Positions 21,217 through 24,131 of a stretch of 24,131 nt of DNA are shown piece after piece. The DNA is from Candidatus Bathyarchaeota archaeon (GTDB taxonomy: Archaea; Thermoproteota; Bathyarchaeia; Bathyarchaeales; Bathycorpusculaceae). The DNA is taken from contig JAUUWK010000003.1 in assembly GCA_030589055.1 (NCBI GenBank), positions 1 through 24,131 of the forward strand, given 5' to 3'. How positions within the stretch are numbered: position 1 is the stretch's first letter; every line of letters starts with the position of its first letter. Below the pieces are notes generated by a model. The model was not told the origin of the DNA. It did not search any database and saw nothing but the letters and a program-made list of their open reading frames with translations. Both the position numbers and the translations under genes were made by a program.

Positions 21217-21289
21217 CGTAAACAAGTTTGGGTTTACGTTTTGCTTGTAGTTTGTTCCTTGCTAAGGTATAACAAGGTTTTCCGAAAAC
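21217..21289. promoter_or_regulatory. Two inverted repeats between the DUF5752 gene and the glycosyltransferase
   Basis: In the 280-nt gap 21052-21331 there is no convincing gene. Two perfect inverted repeats stand out: CGTAAAC (21217-21223) with GTTTACG (21232-21238), 8-nt spacer; and GTTTTC-C-GAAAAC (21277-21289). The second lies 43 nt before the glycosyltransferase start, just upstream of CTCTTTAATAG (about 21303-21313), which may be its TATA box. Candidate operators for the winged-helix protein. Confidence 0.45.
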
Positions 21290-21331
21290 GTAAATAATAG
21301 CGGACTCTTTAATAGTAAAGCCTAAAAAAAT

Positions 21332-22603
21332 ATGGAGGTTGGGAAAATTCACATGAAAATGGCTGTACTGGTATACGAGTATCCGCCGAAAATTGTCGGT
21401 GGTTTAGGGACTTATGCGGCTGAGATTACGCGAAAGTTTGTTTTGATGGATCATGATGTCACGGTTTTCACGATGAACGATGACACCCGTAGTCTTCCAA
21501 CACGAGAGATCTGGCGCGGAATAGAAATTCACCGTCCATTACACATTGACATTTCTGATTCGCTGCCGGATGTGATTGCGGAAGACATTAAGAAATGGGG
21601 TCGAGGTATCCATTTATTCTCTAAAATCCTCATCTACAACTATCTAAGTGCTTCAAAACTTGTCAACGAACTGATTAGAAAAGAAGACTTCAAATATAAC
21701 GTTATTATTGCACACGACTGGCTTTCAGCGATCTCCGGAATAACTATCAAGAAGGAGCTTGGATTACCATTCGCGTTCCACGTTCACTCCACAGAAAAGG
21801 GAAGAACTCTTGGGAACGGCTCAGAAGTCGTAAGCAACATTGAGCTTCGCGGCGGAAAAGCGGCAGACCTAATCGTCACAGTTTCATATGCTATGAAAGA
21901 CGAACTTACAAAACTTGGTTTTCCAAAAGACAGAATTCAAGTATGCTACAACGGTGTTGACGAGCAAAAATATAATCCAGAAACAATAGAAGCTGGACAA
22001 ACCGGAAAGCTTAGGGAGTCTTACGGGATTAAAGATGAGGATCTGATGATTCTTTTTGTTGGGCGACTAGTAGGCGTCAAGGGAGTTGACAGGCTTATAA
22101 TGGCGATGCCTCACGTTTTGCAGAAGAAACCTAATGCAAAACTGGTCATAGTGGGTTTAGGCGACTTGCAAGAGTACTTGGTTAATTTGGTTAAAACCAT
22201 GAGACTTGAGGGTTCTGTGAAATTCCGTTTTGAATTCATCCCGGAAGAAGAGCGCATTCTCCATTACGCCGCTTGTGACGTGGCAGTTTTTCCCAGCCTC
22301 TATGAACCATTCGGGATAGTTGTCCTTGAAGCGATGAGCATGAAACGTCCAGTCGTCGTTGGAGGGGCAGGCGTCAGTGGAATGAGAGAGATAGTTATAC
22401 AATGCGGCGATGAACAATGCGGTTATCACATCAACCCCGCTCATCCGCCGGACATCGCGTGTGGCATAACTAGTGCTCTGGAGAATCCTGAAAAGACTGA
22501 ATGGCTTGGAAAGAACGGTAGACAAAGAGTTCTGAACGAGTTCACGTGGGACAAAATAGCTGCGAAGACAGCTACGTTGTACGAAAAGATAATTAAGCGT
22601 TAA
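21332..22603 (+). CDS. Glycosyltransferase, glycogen-synthase-like (GT4/GT5 fold)
   Basis: 423 residues, GT-B fold. N-terminal acceptor domain with VLVYEYPPKIVGGLGTYAAE (the nucleotide-sugar Gly loop) and IIAHDWLSAISG. C-terminal donor domain with LFVGRLVGVKGVDRLIMAM (the basic phosphate-binding residues), IVGLGDL, and the E-x7-E motif EPFGIVVLE followed by AMSMKRPVVVG. This is the archaeal glycogen synthase layout; the acceptor could also be trehalose or a lipid. ATG 21332 may be leaderless, given TTTAATAG about 25 nt upstream; ATG 21353, after GGAGGT, is the alternative. Confidence 0.88.
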   Translation: MEVGKIHMKMAVLVYEYPPKIVGGLGTYAAEITRKFVLMDHDVTVFTMNDDTRSLPTREIWRGIEIHRPLHIDISDSLPDVIAEDIKKWGRGIHLFSKILIYNYLSASKLVNELIRKEDFKYNVIIAHDWLSAISGITIKKELGLPFAFHVHSTEKGRTLGNGSEVVSNIELRGGKAADLIVTVSYAMKDELTKLGFPKDRIQVCYNGVDEQKYNPETIEAGQTGKLRESYGIKDEDLMILFVGRLVGVKGVDRLIMAMPHVLQKKPNAKLVIVGLGDLQEYLVNLVKTMRLEGSVKFRFEFIPEEERILHYAACDVAVFPSLYEPFGIVVLEAMSMKRPVVVGGAGVSGMREIVIQCGDEQCGYHINPAHPPDIACGITSALENPEKTEWLGKNGRQRVLNEFTWDKIAAKTATLYEKIIKR

Positions 22604-22639
22604 AATCTTGCTTAAGCATGTACTTTCTTGGGTGAACAC

Positions 22640-23260
22640 TTGAGTTCCAGCGATTCTTTAAGTTTAAGAGAGAAGATTGCAAGGGAAGCTGCTAACCTTC
22701 TTTTTCTTGGGGTTGAAAAAGAATATAAGCAGGCTAAGTTGAAGGCTGCGGAAACTTTTGGGGTTCACTTTCTTCCAACAAATCTTGAGGTCGCGGTTGA
22801 ACTTGACAGGATAGCAGAGGAAAACGAGGGTGAAACAAGGAAAAAACGTTTGGTTGAGATGCGCAGGCAAGCGTTGAAGTTTATGAAAATTTTAGAGGCG
22901 TATAGTCCAGTTTTGGTTGGAAGCGTCTGGCGTGGAACAGTACACCGTGAAAGTGACATCGACATAGCCGTGTATCATGATGAGCCGGACGACATTTTGG
23001 AAGTGATGAAGCAGAACAACCTGAGGGTTATGCGAAGTGAATGGAGAACGGTAACGAAGGAAGGACTAAAAAAGGCGTCGTTTCACATCTACTTAGAAAT
23101 GCCAGCGAAAGAAAAAGCCGAAGTGATTGTCCGAGACCCTGAAGAAGCCGATCACAAGGAAAGATGTGAAATATATGGAGACGTAGTCACTGGGCTTCGC
23201 ATAAGGGAATTAGAAAAGATGCTTCAGGAAAATCCAACCGAAAGGTTCGTCCCCTTCTAG
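22640..23260 (+). CDS. Polymerase-beta-superfamily nucleotidyltransferase
   Basis: 206 residues. A conserved nucleotidyltransferase core lies in the centre, LVGSVWRGTVHRESDIDIAV, the GS...DxD signature with two catalytic Asp. It is preceded by about 85 residues of helical domain (LREKIAREAANLLFLGVEKE, KKRLVEMRRQALKFMKI) and followed by a substrate-binding half with SFHIYLEMPAKEKAEVIVRD and the third acidic residue. The target (RNA, small molecule or protein) is unknown. TTG 22640 is chosen for GGTGA 4 nt upstream; TTG 22628 is possible. It lies 36 nt after the glycosyltransferase stop, on the same strand. Confidence 0.8.
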   Translation: MSSSDSLSLREKIAREAANLLFLGVEKEYKQAKLKAAETFGVHFLPTNLEVAVELDRIAEENEGETRKKRLVEMRRQALKFMKILEAYSPVLVGSVWRGTVHRESDIDIAVYHDEPDDILEVMKQNNLRVMRSEWRTVTKEGLKKASFHIYLEMPAKEKAEVIVRDPEEADHKERCEIYGDVVTGLRIRELEKMLQENPTERFVPF

Positions 23261-23348
23261 TGTTAATTGTCTAGTTCAAAGGATGCTTAAATACGTGTTT
23301 TTCAATAAATGAAATTGACGATACATCAGTAGAACCGAAGGTGCCTAT

Positions 23349-23702
23349 GTGAAACCCGACGAAAAAACGTTCAAGAAACTCTTTCCACACCTCGCCAGGG
23401 AATTAGAACTCAGCGAACACAAGGTTGACATAGGCTCTGTTAGGTCAGACGTTAAAACAGGAGAAAAAGCAACCTCTGAAAGATTTGTTCACTATGAGCC
23501 TGATGTAATAGACTTTATTCGACGGTGTGAAACAGAGGAACAAGCCGAAGAAATAATTAGTTTCATGGAGAAAAGAGGAGAAATAGAGAAGCAATACACA
23601 GAAAAGCTTAGGAAACAGCTTAAAGAGAAGGGTGTCCGAAGTTTCGGACCAAGAAAAGAAGAAAGCTATTATTTTAAACACGGTGGACAAATGCAAACCT
23701 AA
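23349..23702 (+). CDS. DUF2095 family protein
   Basis: 117 residues. The second half matches DUF2095, an archaeal family of unknown function, as I remember it: VIDFIRRCETEEQAEEIISF, EKRGEIEKQYTEKLRKQLKE, and GVRSFGPRKEESYYF near the end. The first 45 residues are charged and may be flexible. GTG 23349 is the start, with AAGGTG 6 nt before it; the overlapping ATG 23347 runs straight into TGA. TATA-like GCTTAAATAC lies at about 23285-23294. Confidence 0.8.
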   Translation: MKPDEKTFKKLFPHLARELELSEHKVDIGSVRSDVKTGEKATSERFVHYEPDVIDFIRRCETEEQAEEIISFMEKRGEIEKQYTEKLRKQLKEKGVRSFGPRKEESYYFKHGGQMQT

Positions 23703-23846
23703 ATCTGTCCAGTGGAACGCCTTCAGATGTGAGCTGCCTCATTTTTCATGGAAAAGATTGGGTCATTTCTGTTTTGATAAATGTGATTGAAATTATGAGT
23801 TCAAACTAACAAGCAGTTATATGGGGATATGTGAAAGTTTGGTTTC

Positions 23847-24131
23847 TTAGCCGAATAGTGCCCCTAGTCCTTCAAGGGCGGCGTCTCCTTTTGCTTTTTC
23901 TTCCTCTTCTTTCTTTTTCTTGTCTTCTCCTGCTGGTTTAGTCTCTTCTGCGGGAGCAGCCGGTGCCGCTGGTGCAGCCATCATTGTTGGCGCGGATTTG
24001 ATTGCTTCGTCAATATCAACTTCAGCTAATGAAACGATTAACTCTTTGATTTTTACGGTTTCCACTTTTATGCCTGATGCTGTCAAGACCTTTGACAAGT
24101 TTTTCTCGTTTATTTTTTTTCCAGCTTTGTG
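23847..24131 (-). CDS. rpl12: Ribosomal protein P1 (L12P), 5' end off the right edge
   Basis: 95 residues to the window end. The visible N-terminus HKAGKKINEKNLSKVLTASG is the P1/P2 dimerisation helix bundle, missing about the first ten residues. Then VKIKELIVSLAEVDIDEAIK, an Ala/Pro hinge (APAAPAAPAEE), a Lys/Glu run and the C-terminal GLGALFG that binds elongation factors in archaea. This is the acidic stalk protein of the large subunit. Its usual partners P0 and L1 would lie beyond the right edge upstream of it. Confidence 0.95.
   Translation of the reverse strand, partial: HKAGKKINEKNLSKVLTASGIKVETVKIKELIVSLAEVDIDEAIKSAPTMMAAPAAPAAPAEETKPAGEDKKKKEEEEKAKGDAALEGLGALFG

Noticed and set aside
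21116..21352. 78-codon minus frame upstream of the glycosyltransferase
   Set aside because: It overlaps the inverted repeats and the glycosyltransferase start, has no SD, and its composition is not protein-like.
1..24131. CRISPR arrays, insertion sequences, rRNA, replication origin
   Set aside because: No spaced direct repeats, transposase, rRNA or origin-like repeats were seen; the only mobile trace is the integrase relic.

Overview
The window is archaeal. Evidence: RNA polymerase subunit Rpo12, the acidic stalk protein P1, a Taw1-type wyosine enzyme with a Trm5-family methyltransferase, the bifunctional archaeal fructose-bisphosphate aldolase/phosphatase, archaeal-only DUF2095, translin, TATA boxes about 25 nt before expected transcript starts, and an intron-containing tRNA. 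Gene content and A+T-rich composition resemble Bathyarchaeia or a related TACK lineage; that placement is inference. Genes are densely packed on both strands and several use TTG or GTG starts fixed by Shine-Dalgarno (SD) motifs.

Layout. 1-1353: endonuclease V (cut by the left edge), translin and a small conserved protein, all minus. 1481-2479: Taw1. 2500-4150: a poorly conserved stretch with a frameshifted membrane-protein gene, a coiled-coil membrane protein and the decayed C-terminus of a tyrosine recombinase. 4160-6690: a large sequon-rich surface protein and a small Cys-rich protein. 6765-8562: Rpo12 and a Trm5-family enzyme fired from opposite sides of one TATA box, then a DUF3795 gene interrupted by TGA exactly at a conserved Cys, then a Trm112-like protein. 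8578-12338 (minus): nucleotide-sugar operon (sugar-1-phosphate nucleotidyltransferase, internally deleted phosphohexomutase, diverged UDP-sugar dehydrogenase, Gfo/Idh oxidoreductase). 12417-16769: creatininase-family hydrolase, GMP synthase, glutamine synthetase and a divergent Lrp/AsnC regulator. 16883-19223: tRNA-Leu(GAG), an MFS transporter, a tRNA-Arg(CCG) that reads best with two introns, and an RHH/winged-helix regulator. 19351-23702: fructose-bisphosphate aldolase/phosphatase, a winged-helix DUF5752 protein, a glycogen-synthase-like glycosyltransferase, a nucleotidyltransferase and DUF2095. Right edge: ribosomal protein P1, cut.

Themes. tRNA maturation recurs (Taw1, Trm5 family, Trm112, intron-bearing tRNA). 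A glycan theme links the nucleotide-sugar operon to a surface protein with more than 30 N-glycosylation sequons. Carbon and nitrogen metabolism appear as gluconeogenesis/glycogen genes and glutamine synthetase/GMP synthase. Four genes are broken (frameshift, TGA at a Cys codon, internal deletion, recombinase relic) and one dehydrogenase lacks its catalytic residues. Whether this is real decay, recoding or assembly error is the main open question.
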